From: Numida meleagris
Lineage: Eukaryota; Chordata; Aves; Galliformes; Numididae
Reading direction: 5' to 3'
NCBI RefSeq assembly: GCF_002078875.1
Contig: NC_034409.1
Coordinates: forward strand, 105,435,395-105,499,394
DNA length: 64,000 nucleotides
The translations under genes were made by a program, and so were the position numbers. The notes beneath the pieces are model-generated. The model was given only the letters and a program-made list of their open reading frames with translations. It had not been told where the DNA came from and did no database searches. Positions 24,256-36,608 of the stretch are shown here, piece after piece. Each line of letters opens with the position of its first letter. Position 1 is the first letter of the stretch.

Positions 24256-27200
24256 TAATTTAATGGACAAGCTTGAAAGCTTATTTTTTTCTTCCTCTTC
24301 CAGAAACAAACTGTTCAAACTGCAAATAAACACTAGTGGGTACAGAATCACACATCCCTGAGATGTTAATGTAGGTTTTGCAATTTGCATATTCAATTAG
24401 GAATTGCTAAGTAGACATTTTAACCACTGCAATTATGTTCAGCGTTACAGTCCTGAAATACCTTGGACAGCTCAGGATATTGCACACTACTTCCCACTGA
24501 ACGGTGAGGAGCATTTAGAAAAAAGGGCTGAGCTGCGGCCTGTGAGGGTTTCTAATTTCCAGCATTTCCCTCCGGGTTGTAATTTAGTGGTTTCCTTAAC
24601 TCTGAAGCAAATGGTGATCAGCCAGTTTCATAGGTGGAGAAAGATGGGTTGAGCACATATGAAGGTTCAGGCTAAACTTCATGGACAAACTGAAAAAAAA
24701 TATATAACTCCATTCTGATAAGATACAATGAAATAAGCTGCTCTTCAAAGCAAATGGCCTGCTGTGACTGCTAATTAGAAAGTTCAGTAGAACTTACAAT
24801 AGTTTAAAATCACATGCAACCAATGAACATATGTCGTAATCCTTTTCCTCTCTGGGACACTAATTTAGAAAAAGGATTTAAGCATGTGTTTATCTTCATT
24901 CCTGTTAGTTAAACACTTGCAGCACTGGAGTTGATGGAACTGAAATTTGTTCAGAAAACTAAGCATGAGCCTTGATAAAAAGAAATGGAAAACCTTACTG
25001 AGGCCTTGGGTAGTCAAGAAATGAGAATGTGAACAGCATTGCAGGGTGTGATGATAATCAAAACTGGGTCAAAACAACATGCTTTGAGTACAATAGCCAA
25101 ATAATTGTGCTTTCTTCAAACTAGGGTAAAAAAAAAAAAAGGAACATTGATTGAAACTAAATATAGAAAGAAAGGGTTATATATCCATCATGATTCAGCA
25201 GACTGTTGGACTGTACTTCATGAAATCAGCAGAAGACTATTCAGGGCAGTTGGTGAAGTGCAGACTTAGCCCTAAATTAACGTGTGCAAAAGGCATGTAA
25301 AATACCTCTTTCAGACATGATTCCTTGGTTACCCAATTCCAGATATCCCATATAGCCAGGAACAGTGCTCAGTGGGTGCCCTAGCTGGCAGATTGCGTGA
25401 CATAGGGCTGCATTTCCTAGCACTAGCAACAAATAGGCCAGCAGCCAATGGCTGGTGTTAAGATAAAACACTTGTATATTGGTGGGAGACTTCAATTAAG
25501 GGTGTGTAGGGTGGGTAGACCCAGTGTCCTATTCTGGCAGTTAGACTTTCTAGTAGTCTCACCCATAAAAGGCATCTATTTCCTCCATGCACCAGACCAA
25601 AATAGATCTCAGCTTTATAAATTGTGACTCTTACCTTGAGAGACCACTGAGTTATTTTACAGAAATGTGCAGACATTGCACTATCAATCTAGGTTTGCTG
25701 TGATGCCCTCTAAAGAATTTTAGAAGTGCTTGGATCTCTGTTTCTCCAAGATCACATAAGCATCTAGTTTTGATAATACGAAACACCTTAGTGGGCTGAG
25801 AAGCCTAAGCTGCAGGTACTGCAACACTAAAACTTAGGTGTCTAAGAGAAGCCTGAATATAGCTTCTGAATATAGCTCACTGTATGTAATGGGTGAGTTA
25901 GATGCAGGCACTACCTTGTTCTAAATTACAGTGCAAAGTTAATTTTAGGCTCCCATCTCTTTTGACTAATTAGTGCAAATTTAATTTCACCCTTGTCAAC
26001 TAGGGAAGGTAATGCAAAATATGACACTTGGGATTTCTCTTTCAATATTTTTTCTGTGAAAGATCACATAAGACACAGACCTCACTGTAGAGACTGGCCG
26101 TAATCTTTACAAGTGGTACAGCAAACCTGTGAGGAGAGGAATATGGCATTGACTGAACCTGAATTTCCTGATGTCTGAATACCATCTGTGATTCCTTGAT
26201 TTGAATGCATATACATCTTGTTCTGTGCAAGACTGGGAAAGACAAGGGTGAGATCCCTAGCTGATATTCAGAGTTGTTGCACGATAGTGTAAACTTGCAG
26301 TGTATAATGCGTTATGACCTGGGATGTCCATGAGGAATGATGAGTTTGTGTCTCCCTTGCCTTCAGTGGAGCTGAAGAGGATTTTTAATCTAATTAAATC
26401 ACTAACATATGTTTTAATAATTCAGTTTGACTATACTCCTGTGCATATCTATATGAAATCTGTAGATACCTCATGCATGTCTCTATCCCTTTAGGCAACT
26501 AGAGTACTGCAAAGCCTCTAGTTAGCCTTGCCTAAAGTATATTAGAACTGCTTGTGATAAATAAGTAATTCCCCCAAAAAACAAGTATGCACAAAAAGAG
26601 CAGAAAACAGTGTCCAAGCTTGGAGGTTACTGCTGTGTATTGTATGAGAGGAATTTTTTTTTGTGAACAGATACTTCCTCACATGAATGGGGAGACCACA
26701 GAGGTGTTCATACCCTCACTGAGACAAAGTAATAGAAAGTTCCCAAAATTGCGTCCAGACCTCAGAAACCATGTGTGCACTCAATGTCCTCAGGTTTTAG
26801 CGAGCCAAGAAGGGCTCAGTGTGTCAGCAGAGCTGTCCGAAAGCATCTCACAGTGGTTGTGACTAGCAGAGCAGGAGTTGCCACATTTGGAGACAGCACA
26901 GAAGTGTGTTAGCTAACAGGCTGAGTTGGTGATATGCAGGGCAGCAAATGGTTTGGGATCTCTATTAAGAACCCACCACTGAGGGTGACTTTGTCAAGAT
27001 TTTGTTCTGAATTTCTCTCATCATTTTTTTCTGCAGAATAATCTGAGGACAGTTCCTCTCATCTCATGTGTGCGTAGACATACACACATACACACACAGT
27101 GCTTATGGTCTCCTGCTTTACCTTAGTGATCATTTCTTTGACAGGGAGAACTGGGCAGTGAGCAAAGCAGTACAGAGATTTGAGCTTATACAGTAGCTAA

Positions 27201-30200
27201 TTGCAGGGAGTTCTGATTTTATAAGCCTTGGCATCTCTAACTGAAGAGGAACAGAAAAATTTAGGACACATGGGAAATCAGGGCTGGGTATTAACTATTT
27301 CTAGCACATAAACGCACAAGGATAAGTGAGGGAGACTACACGAAGTAGAAACAATGTTAGTGAGGGACTTTTTTGTGTGCATTGTATTTTTCTCTGGAGA
27401 AGGCAATAGAGCATAAGGCTAATATTCAATTGTCTGTGATAATGGAGCTTGGCAAGGGCTTAAATGTAACAACAAATATACAATCCATAGTCTTCTCTTT
27501 TCCTAAAAGCTTTATCTTCACAATCCCATGTGGTGAGGAGTATCTGGCATGGTGGTCAGCGTCAGGCCAAATTGTAGGTGGTTTGGTCATCAACCTAAGT
27601 ATTATGTGGAAGATCTTTGCTTCTATACTTCCTGATGCCATACACTGAGCAAAGATGATGGATACTGCACCCGCTGTTAGCTACAAGAGGCAGTTTCTTT
27701 GACACTCTGAGGCAGAAGCAGTGTGCTTTCCAGCTCCTCTGTCTCTTCTGGCATTGTATTTCATGCTGCCTTTACACATGGCATTGTTCTTTTCCAAGAC
27801 AGTCCCGTCACTATCCCTTATCTCTTCTTCTTGTATCTACTCCATAAAGAACTGCAATGCCTTTGCCCTTGTATTGGAAATGAGTATGAAGGAAGGAAAA
27901 TTTATGCCTGAAAGATTTTCTCTTTCTTTTTTTCCTGATTATATCTGCTGCCTAGTTAATAAGAATAACAATAATAATGATAATGGTAGTGATAATAATC
28001 TCTCCCTGCAAACCACATCTATCTTTGAAAAGAACTGTGACTTTTAAGGTATTTTGTTACTAGTCTCTGTTTTTCTTGAGAACTGTAGGATGCAGTGTTG
28101 ATATGAAAATGTCATTGCATGTTATTAAGGGAAAACTGAATTATGGCACTGACAATTAGAAGAGGCTGAAAATGTGTCTATTAAACTCAGTTTTGCACTT
28201 CACATTTGGGTGAACAGCTCTCATGGGTTCTGTTTGAGCAAAGTAATTAAATTTGTATCTAAGTTTAAGCTTGAGCTTGCAGCTAAAAACTTAAAGGAAG
28301 CATGTACTCAACAGATTTGGTTAGTTTGCACTTCAGAAGAAGTTTTATTTTGACTAACTTCTATGTATATAGTTTGCACTTCCAGCATCCTTGTGATGAT
28401 GTGGTCTGGTGCAAATCCAGAGTCTACTGAGGAACCAGTCTGATTCACAGTGAACTGTGGGAAATTTTCCTCAGTAGCTTAAAGTTTGAAGGGAATGTTT
28501 AAGCTCAAATGACCCATCTTAGAACCTGTTTCATTTTATTTCTGTGAATGTGATGACACTACTCTAAAAACATGAGTATTTCTCCTAGACCAGAAGACCC
28601 AAGTCTTCTCCCTTTCTCTTTTTTTAATGCATATTTATCTGTTTTCATCAACCCATTCTGTCAAATTCTCATGCCATCCATCACTACAACGACTAGGCAC
28701 TTTTCTTGGTTCGTCATGTCTTCTTCTTTGTGCAATACATTTGTACAGTGCTTTGGTGATAAATTGTTCAAAAAATTGTTGAGGGTCTATGTTGCTCTCT
28801 ATGTTGTTGTAAATGGCAACTGGAAGAAATGTGCCACATCTTCATCCTTATGAAAGAAATGCCATTGAGCCGATGGAACAGAATTTCCTACCAAAATTTT
28901 CAGTTATGTATGATGGGTTAAATTAGAGATACCGAATCCAGACAACTGATCACCTTTACTGAAGGCACCAAGATTTTTAATTTGACCAGCATCTCAATGG
29001 GATTCCAGTGAAGAAAATACAGGGGAGGTTGGTTGTTCCCAAAGTAGCCTATCAAGAGAGGATCTCCAGCATGCTGTGTTAGCTGAGGATGTACAAAATC
29101 GGATGGGCTTTGCTCAGGCTTGGCAGCATTCTTTTTTTGTTTCCTGAAAATTGTAAGGAGCTCTTACAGGGCTGTGTAATCTGAAGATTTGCAGTAGTCA
29201 TGTTTTTCTAACTATGCTTTCTGTGTAGTGAAAATTTCCAATGAGAACAGAACACTGGGGGCTCTTTTTCTCCTCTTACAGTGTTTTTATCTTTGAGTAA
29301 GAAAGTACCTCTCATTAGTACTTCATTGTGGTAGTGAAAACACATATCATCAGGCAGTACTATCTTCTATCACTTTATAATGCACTGGAAAATTAAGCTT
29401 TAGAGGAAGTTTAATGTATTCATTCTGAGCGTATTATACTAAGTCCAAAAATATACTGCCAGCAGGAGTAATCCTATCACTTCATTTTATAATCAGAGCA
29501 AAATTTTGTAGCACTTAATTTAGAAATATATCTAACATACTGGTTGTCCAGTATTTTATTTACAGGTTTTGCTTGCCTAGAAGCCAGAGAGGGCGCAGTT
29601 CTGTCTGGATAACTGGATGTCTCATGCTATCTTGACCATTATCACTTTTGACAGAAGTATGAGAATTTGTAGCACCACATAATTTTTCCATTAAGGTGTG
29701 AGAAAATATTTGATTATTTCTCCATTGGCTTAACATTTTTATGATGATCCTTGCTGTTATTGCCTTGAGATTGAGTTCTTCTTTTTGTTCTCCCATGACC
29801 CAAAAGGATATGGGTCCATGCCTAAGAGCAATGGGTGTGTCAATCCTGTGGCCCCAAATCTGCTTTGCACAGAAAATGCAAAGGAGCTATAAACAGTCTG
29901 TCGGTCTTTATGGCACAGCGGTGTTAGGGGAGGGGCTGTATAACAACTTTACTAGATATTGGATGTATTTCTTCCCTCTGTAACTCCTACAAAAAATCTG
30001 ACTTCATAGCGGGACAAACTGCAGACTGAACTTTGAAGTGTACAGTTGTTACACATCTGCATAAATAAAACAAAAAAATTATTATTTTTCATCCTCTGTG
30101 TTACTTGGCAAGAGATGTTCAATAGTATGAAGTTTTGATAGACAATATATTTGGATGAGCATGATGCAAAGGACAGGTTTCGTGAGATATGCTTTGACTT

Positions 30201-33200
30201 AGACTGGGTTGTCATGGTCTTGTTTGTTTTACTGTGTTAATAAAACCATTTGATTCTAAAGTGTGTAACAATTTAGCTTAAAAGTTACAATTAAATGATC
30301 ACTTAATGTCTATGAAAGCCTGTATTTAACAAACAGTACAGCTTTTAATAACACAGTGAATAAAATAAGAGTGAGAGGAATGACAGCATGATATGTTTGC
30401 TTGTGTGCTAATGAACATGGACAGTGTGAGTAACTGAGTTAATTAGGAGAGAGTGAGAGTGAAATGAAATTTTCTCCATACATGTGACATCAAAACATTA
30501 AGACCTGCAAAGCTGTAAATGGCAGCCTTTCACTGGCCATAGCAATGGTCTGCGGATGGTTGCGTGCTATCAGAAGACATGCTGTCATAGCTGATTCATG
30601 TCTGCTTTTTTTGGCCAAGAGTCTGTAATGCACTTTATAAATCAGCTTCTGGTAATGTGTTAGACTGGTGAAGGGACTGTACTTTTGAGTGCATTTGGAC
30701 AGAACAGGATAGAAGCACACAGAAAACAAAAAACTGTTAATGTGTAGATGCAGAAATGTGGAGTTATCTTAATGTGAAACTGATGGAATTGTTCCAGCTT
30801 TAGAACAGAGCAGCTGAGAGCATGTGTCCCAGAAGTGTTTCAGTTACTGGCTCACCCTTTCTCATGGATGGGGGTGACAGCAGTGGAGGTTGGGTGACAG
30901 TCAAAGAAATAAGAGCAGTATTGCCTTGGGCTGCCTTTAGACTACATTTAGATATTTATGTGTATTTCCAGAAACGTTTATGGCTGGGATAAACCCTTAG
31001 AATAACTATGTTTTCTGAGATGGCCAAAGACGACAATGGCCAGTCTTCTGACTTAATGGAAAAACTTGGTTGAAAGGGGAAGGGGTGAAAACTGGATTTG
31101 AATTCTTTGTACTTTGGAAGAAGCTAAGCTTTCACTTCAGTTGAAGTCTTACAATTGTAAAAACCTCCTCTGTTGGATTCTTGGGGCCAGATTGCTATGG
31201 TCAAGACATTAGATCACAATGATTTTTTAGAAAAAAAATGGATTATGACAAAGGAAATTTCACATACTTTTTCTGGGTATTAGTATGTGAATGCTTTGGA
31301 TGAAATCTGTTACTAAAAGATACTCAAACAGGGTGAAGGAGCTCAGCAATATAAGTAAACGTAATCGCTGCAAACACTGGGACTAATATCATCCTGCTTC
31401 CTCAGAAGAGAAGGAGACATGGTCCAGACTCAGAAATCCAGACAAGGAGTTCACATTTCAGCACCAGGCTGTCTGGGTAGTTACAGAATTCCCACCATCA
31501 AGAGATCAAAGCATCTACAGACATTTTTTTGCTGATTGACAGCACTCCTAAATCAGACTTCACCCCAGTCATTACGAGCTATTTTAAACCCAGACTTTTT
31601 AATTGTTCTTTACCTGGGTGCACAGGCTAAATTTGACGCGAGTGTTCCTTTAGCTTTTTTTTTTTTTTGGTGTATGTCTTATAGCAATAACAACATTATA
31701 AAGAAAAATCTAAAAGTTGTTCTATCTGCAGCAATTGCCAAAGAGCTGAGAGACTGCTGGTTGTCAGGGCAACAGGAGAGCACACTGCCAGCTCCTGAGG
31801 AAAGGGTTTTGCTGACTCTTGCTTTGCTTATTTTATACGGGTAGTTGATGCTTAAGTTGATTTTCAGGGACTTTTTAAAATAATCTGGCTGCTCTCATTT
31901 TCTAAAAATGTGGAAAAATCAATCAAAACTACACTTTTTTAATATTACTTTCCTCTTCTTCACTGTATGAATACAAAATTGCATTATTTGTTGCTTTCTA
32001 AACATTGATGAGACTTTGCAAGTCTTCCTCTGGAGATCATCTCTTCACGATGCTTCTACAGGCCTGGAGATGGGCATCACTCACAAGGTCTTAGCCCCTG
32101 CTGGTGTGGCCTCACAGCTCTGCAATGCGCTAGCTAGTGGGGAAAGACAAGTATCTTGGTCCAGCCTGCTGCCTGTAATGGGGACAGTAATGGAGATGTA
32201 GTTTGGAAGGTAGACTTGTATAAAAGATTAGCATCCCATTTCAGGTGGTATTACTGGTGAACCTATTTTACTCAGTATTTCTAGTTCATATCTGCCAAAT
32301 TTGTTATAGTCATTGCAGTTCTAATATGTTGATATTAGTACTGCATTCATTTTCAGTCTGAGGGGCAGCAAGAACCCCAGGCTTCCCACCTACCAATTAG
32401 AAGTACAGGGGATACTGCTTTTTATCCATTATGACTGGTGCCTTGACCCCACAACTACTTTAACTAATGTTGTCATCATGTCTAACTGCTCACAGCATAT
32501 AAGTGAGGAGCAGTGCTGCCCAGCCCTTCCTCCTGGAAGCCTTCCAGGGGATGGAGCATTCCCCCAGGCGAGCTCCCAGCTCTAATTCCTTCTCCATCTG
32601 GGTCTCAGGGATCCTATCTTGGTTTCTACTTCAACCTCAGCTCTGCTTTGCTTTGCTTTGCTCTGGGCCCCTGCTTCTGGGGCAGTTGGTCACAGTGATC
32701 CTAACAGCCACTCATGGAGTTTAGCATCTCCAAGTGGGCATCCAGCAAGACAGAAGACCAATGTTTCTTCTGCTCTGGAAAGAGTATATCTAAATGAATA
32801 ACAGATACATATTAGAATGCTATTTTTATATGTGATATGAAAAGCATTTTTTAAATATTTAGCTTTTTATGTCAGTTTACCTTGTTTAAAAAATGTCTGG
32901 ACGTGTTTCTAAAGTATATTTTCTCCTCTGTTCCCTGGCTCTTCTCAAGAGCAGTGTGAGTGGGAGTGTTGAACGGGTTTGATCTCACTTTAGGGGGAGA
33001 GTGTTGCATCTTTAAAGAGGGCTGTTTTTCTCCAGAAAGGTTAATCAGTCATTGAAGTTAAACCAGTGCTAATGAAAACTAAACTGCAAAGACTCTGACT
33101 GTAATTTTCATAAGATTTATTAATAGATCTGGTTGATACAATTGTAGTCACACTGCAATTTCATTGCTAATATTTGTTCTGTGACATGCCTAGAAAGATG

Positions 33201-33720
33201 GTTAAAACACACAGTGGTTTGACATCATATTTGTAATTAAAGTTTCAAATGTAGGTGTGAGTGGCCATTGAAACAAGTACTGACTGTTCCTTTACAGTGA
33301 TTTTTATAACAACTCTTTAAAAATAACCCCATGCCATGCAACCTCAACACTTTCAGCTATTAGGCTACCTTTCTCATGTCCTCGTGGCTGGTTCCGTAAT
33401 ATGTGTTTAAGCATACGTGACGGAAGAGACTCCTGGATTCCGCTTTGGTAAGTCTTCATCTGTTGAGAATAAAATACTCCAAAACTAAAACTCTTTGAAG
33501 TTATCATCTAATGTAGCTTATAAATGCTAGAAATTACTCCAGTAACCTATCAACCTAGGTTTAATTCTTTTTTTCTTTTTATTATTTCTACGCATGACTC
33601 ATGAGGACTTGCTGAGAAGTGGGAGTGTGGAAGCACATTATTCTTCAAAGTTCATTTGTCCTAAAATAACTTGATGAGAAGAATTGCTTGGATTGACTCT
33701 GTCCTCTGTTTCTTTTTAAG
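24256..33720. other. Long stretch without recognised gene
   Basis: About 9.5 kb of AT-rich, apparently unique DNA. It contains an AATAATA-type microsatellite at 27964-27999, a short CA-rich run at 27078-27098, a tandem CTGAATATAGCT pair near 25852-25877 and GCTTT repeats at 32645-32660. Reading frames up to 108 codons (27721-28047) have no known domain. No CR1 or LTR was identified. Confidence 0.6.
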
Positions 33721-33751
33721 GCTCTCGTGGCTCCAAGTGATAGAGATTCTG
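33721..33751 (+). other. Candidate 31-bp microexon
   Basis: The pyrimidine-rich acceptor CTCTGTCCTCTGTTTCTTTTTAAG ends at 33720 and a consensus donor (CTG then GTAAGT) starts at 33752. Two frames are open (ALVAPSDRDS or LSWLQVIEIL). The splice signals are unusually good for such a short segment. There is no partner exon in compatible phase, so it may be a noncoding-RNA exon, a cryptic exon or chance. Confidence 0.15.
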
Positions 33752-36136
33752 GTAAGTGTGACCATCTGAGATTAGAAAAAGTCCATTTTAGGGGGAAATA
33801 AGAGCAATTCAGCATAGTCCTAAAACAGTTCTATACTACACCAGATCAGGCTAATCCACAGCAGATAGCACATCCCCTCACCAGTTCTGTGCTGAGCTGA
33901 GAACAGCTCCACCAGAGGAGGAGAAATTGCCAGTTATTTACTAACAGACTTAACAGGTAATCTGACTAAAGCTTCCATTAGTGTTTCTCTGGCCTATTGT
34001 CTATAAGAGCCTGCCACAAAAGGCAATGTTTTCTCAAAGGACTGGCTGTCACACAGAGAAGAATAGGAGAGCGTGTGTAGTCTTTATGACTCAGCTGTCA
34101 AATTTTTATCTTTTCTGTATGTGAAAAATATTATTTGTTTAATGAAGCTGATATGCACTTACAGAAAAGGTTGTATTTCTACCAGAGATGATGTAAAACA
34201 GTACTTACTACATACAGAATTGAAGATGTCTTTAAAAATACAAGCTCAGTAGAAAAATTTCTGCTACAAGAGCACACTATACAGCAAAGGAAATGTTGAT
34301 CTGGATGTATCTAGATCCTGAGAACAGTTCCAGCTGTGCAAAAACCAGTATATTGGCCAAGGAAATGGACCTATGAGAAGTGAGAAGTGGAGAGCCCATC
34401 TCTGTGCTATTAGATATCATGCTATAGTTCTTCACTGATGGCATGTGTGATCCTCCCTGTCTCCACAGAATTTGAATGCTTTCAATTAGCAAGAACAGAA
34501 TGAAATCAGGAAACTGTCACGTTCGCTGTGAAAAAGAACCAGCAGCCAGTGATTCCCCCCAAAAAAGGGATAGAGTTGTGACAAAGAACATCACAGTCCC
34601 ATGTTTTTCCCCACTCTTACAGACTCCCTCAAACTGGGAGAGGCACTGCGTCTCTTTGTGCTGCAAATGCAGAGAGCTGAGGGGTCCAACAGTTGTGGCT
34701 GTCATAACACAGACCGCAGCAACCCCAAATTGAGAGATGCTTCTCTCTGTGAGAGCTTTTCTGAAAGTAATTCTCAATGTGTTGTGTATTTTTTTGAGAC
34801 TGAAGCAGAGCCATGACTATTCTTGCAAACGATAGCAATGGGTGTAATGGTATAATGCCACAGCTCATGGATAGGGAACAGAGACTGGAGGAAGGAGCTG
34901 GGTTGCATGCTTTCCTTCTCAGGGATTTAGAATTCCATCTCATCCTTTGCAATCACCCTGAGCCACAGGGCTGCTAGTGGGCTAAAAGAAAGGTGTTCTT
35001 CCTTTATTTGAAGCTATTCCACTTGGCAAAGGAGACTGACTAATTCATTCAGTAAGGAAAGCATACTTTGGACCTGTGCCGCCTTTTGGGCTGGGGACAT
35101 CTGGCTTTCAGTACCCAGATCTATTGTCTGATATGAATGCCTACATAGCTACATATTGCACTGCTCATATAATTTCTGCACTATTACTGTGACACTCCAG
35201 TATTGATGTGGCAATGACATTTTATTGCTGGTACTTAAAATTTAAGCTGAGATGTCCCTGATGTTATCTTCCTTTCTAGCCCACCTATTCTTTCTATTTA
35301 GGGCATGCTCCATCAGTGGGTGTCCCTCTCTCTAAAAGCAAATCACTTTGTATTTTTATTCCTTTCTGTTTTAATTGTGTTCATCATCAAATGCAGCATG
35401 TATAGATATGTGTTCATAGCTACCCACAGTGTTTGTTCTGGGCAGTATTGCAGGGCTTTCAACAAGATAAATTAAAAAGATTAGATAAAACCTCACTGTC
35501 AATAGAGTCACCTAGACTTCTTCAGTATGTGGTCAAATACAAGACAAAATACTGGAATCTGGAACTTAAAATCAGGACATGATTCTAAATTTCATATCCT
35601 AGGCCACAAGACCTCATAAACTTAATGACAGATCTACAAAGAATTGAAAGTCAAAGTTCTTTGGAAAAGTTCTGCCTAGACTTCACTAGCAGTTTACCAA
35701 CACATGCACAAAAGTAGTGAATGTCTGAAGAAGTTTTTGTGGGCTGACTGTGACTACACTAATTAACTGATTCACTACTACTAATCGGTTTAGGTTTATC
35801 TGCCAGCTTCTGAGAAATTATCCTGAACATTTAAAAGAGCTGATAGCATCTTTTCTCTATTCTGGCCCTGGTTTAGTTTGTCCTGTCCTGCAAGATCCCT
35901 TAACTTGCATGGTATGCCAAGAAGCAAGATAGCGTTATTCAGACCGGAGACTTACAGCAGTGGTCAGCAAGTCAGCTCTGAGAACTGGAAGGTAAGTGGA
36001 GGGCCAACAGTCTACAGAAAAAAAATCTGACTTCAGTGTAATGTTTTGGTGATGGACTGAACTTTTCTTAAGTTCACTTCTACCACTGCTGTCTCTATCT
36101 TCTGTTTACCTCCAAAAATACATGTGCATGAGTGCA
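33752..36136. other. No gene recognised
   Basis: AT-rich DNA. Overlapping frames of 71-107 codons on both strands at 34476-34952 mark a locally GC-richer patch but contain no recognisable motif. Confidence 0.6.
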
Positions 36137-36608
36137 TTTAGAGGAAGACCACAAAAATGATCCCAGGGATGGAACAGCTCCTCTACAAGGACAGGCTGAG
36201 AGAGCTGGGGCTTTTCAGCCTGCAGAAGAGAAGGCTCCAGGGAGACCTCAGAGAGTCCTTTCAGTACCTAAAAGGGGGCTGTGAGAAAAAAGGGGACAGA
36301 CGCTTTAGTGGGGTCTGTTGTGATAGGACAAAGGGAAATTGTTTCAAATTAAGAGAGGGGAGATGTAGACTGGTTTTAAGGAAGAAGTTTTTTTTTATGA
36401 TAAGTGTGATGAGGCACTGGAACAAATTGCCCAGAGAGGTGGTGGATGCCCTATCCTTGGAGACACTCAAAATCAGGCTGGACAGGGCTCTGAGCAGCCT
36501 GATGGAGCTGTAGGTGTCCCTACAGTTCATTGCAGGGGAGTTGGACTAAACAAACTTTAAGGGTCCCTTCCAACTCAAATGATTCTATGATTCTATGATT
36601 CTATGATT
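36137..36608 (+). mobile_element. CR1 LINE, 5'-truncated, ORF2 C-terminal end
   Basis: A CR1 3' segment with an intact 118-codon frame (36157-36513) of the ORF2 C-terminus. It reads [20 protein letters not shown], then a LKGGCE block, CCDRTKGNCFKL, a NFF-like region with an eight-T run, and [16 protein letters not shown] before TAG at 36511-36513. The 3' UTR has GTTCATTGCAGGGGAGTTGG and the tail ends in four copies of the 8-bp CR1 repeat (ATGATTCT) up to 36608. The same subfamily features (VVDA...LE.L..RLD.ALS) appear in the copy at 54658. The endonuclease and reverse transcriptase domains are absent. The open frame is the remains of a polyprotein tail, not a gene in its own right. Confidence 0.93.

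Noticed and set aside
27721..28047. 108-codon plus-strand ORF with a hydrophobic start
   Set aside because: Runs into the AATAATA microsatellite (asparagine run) and has no recognisable family.
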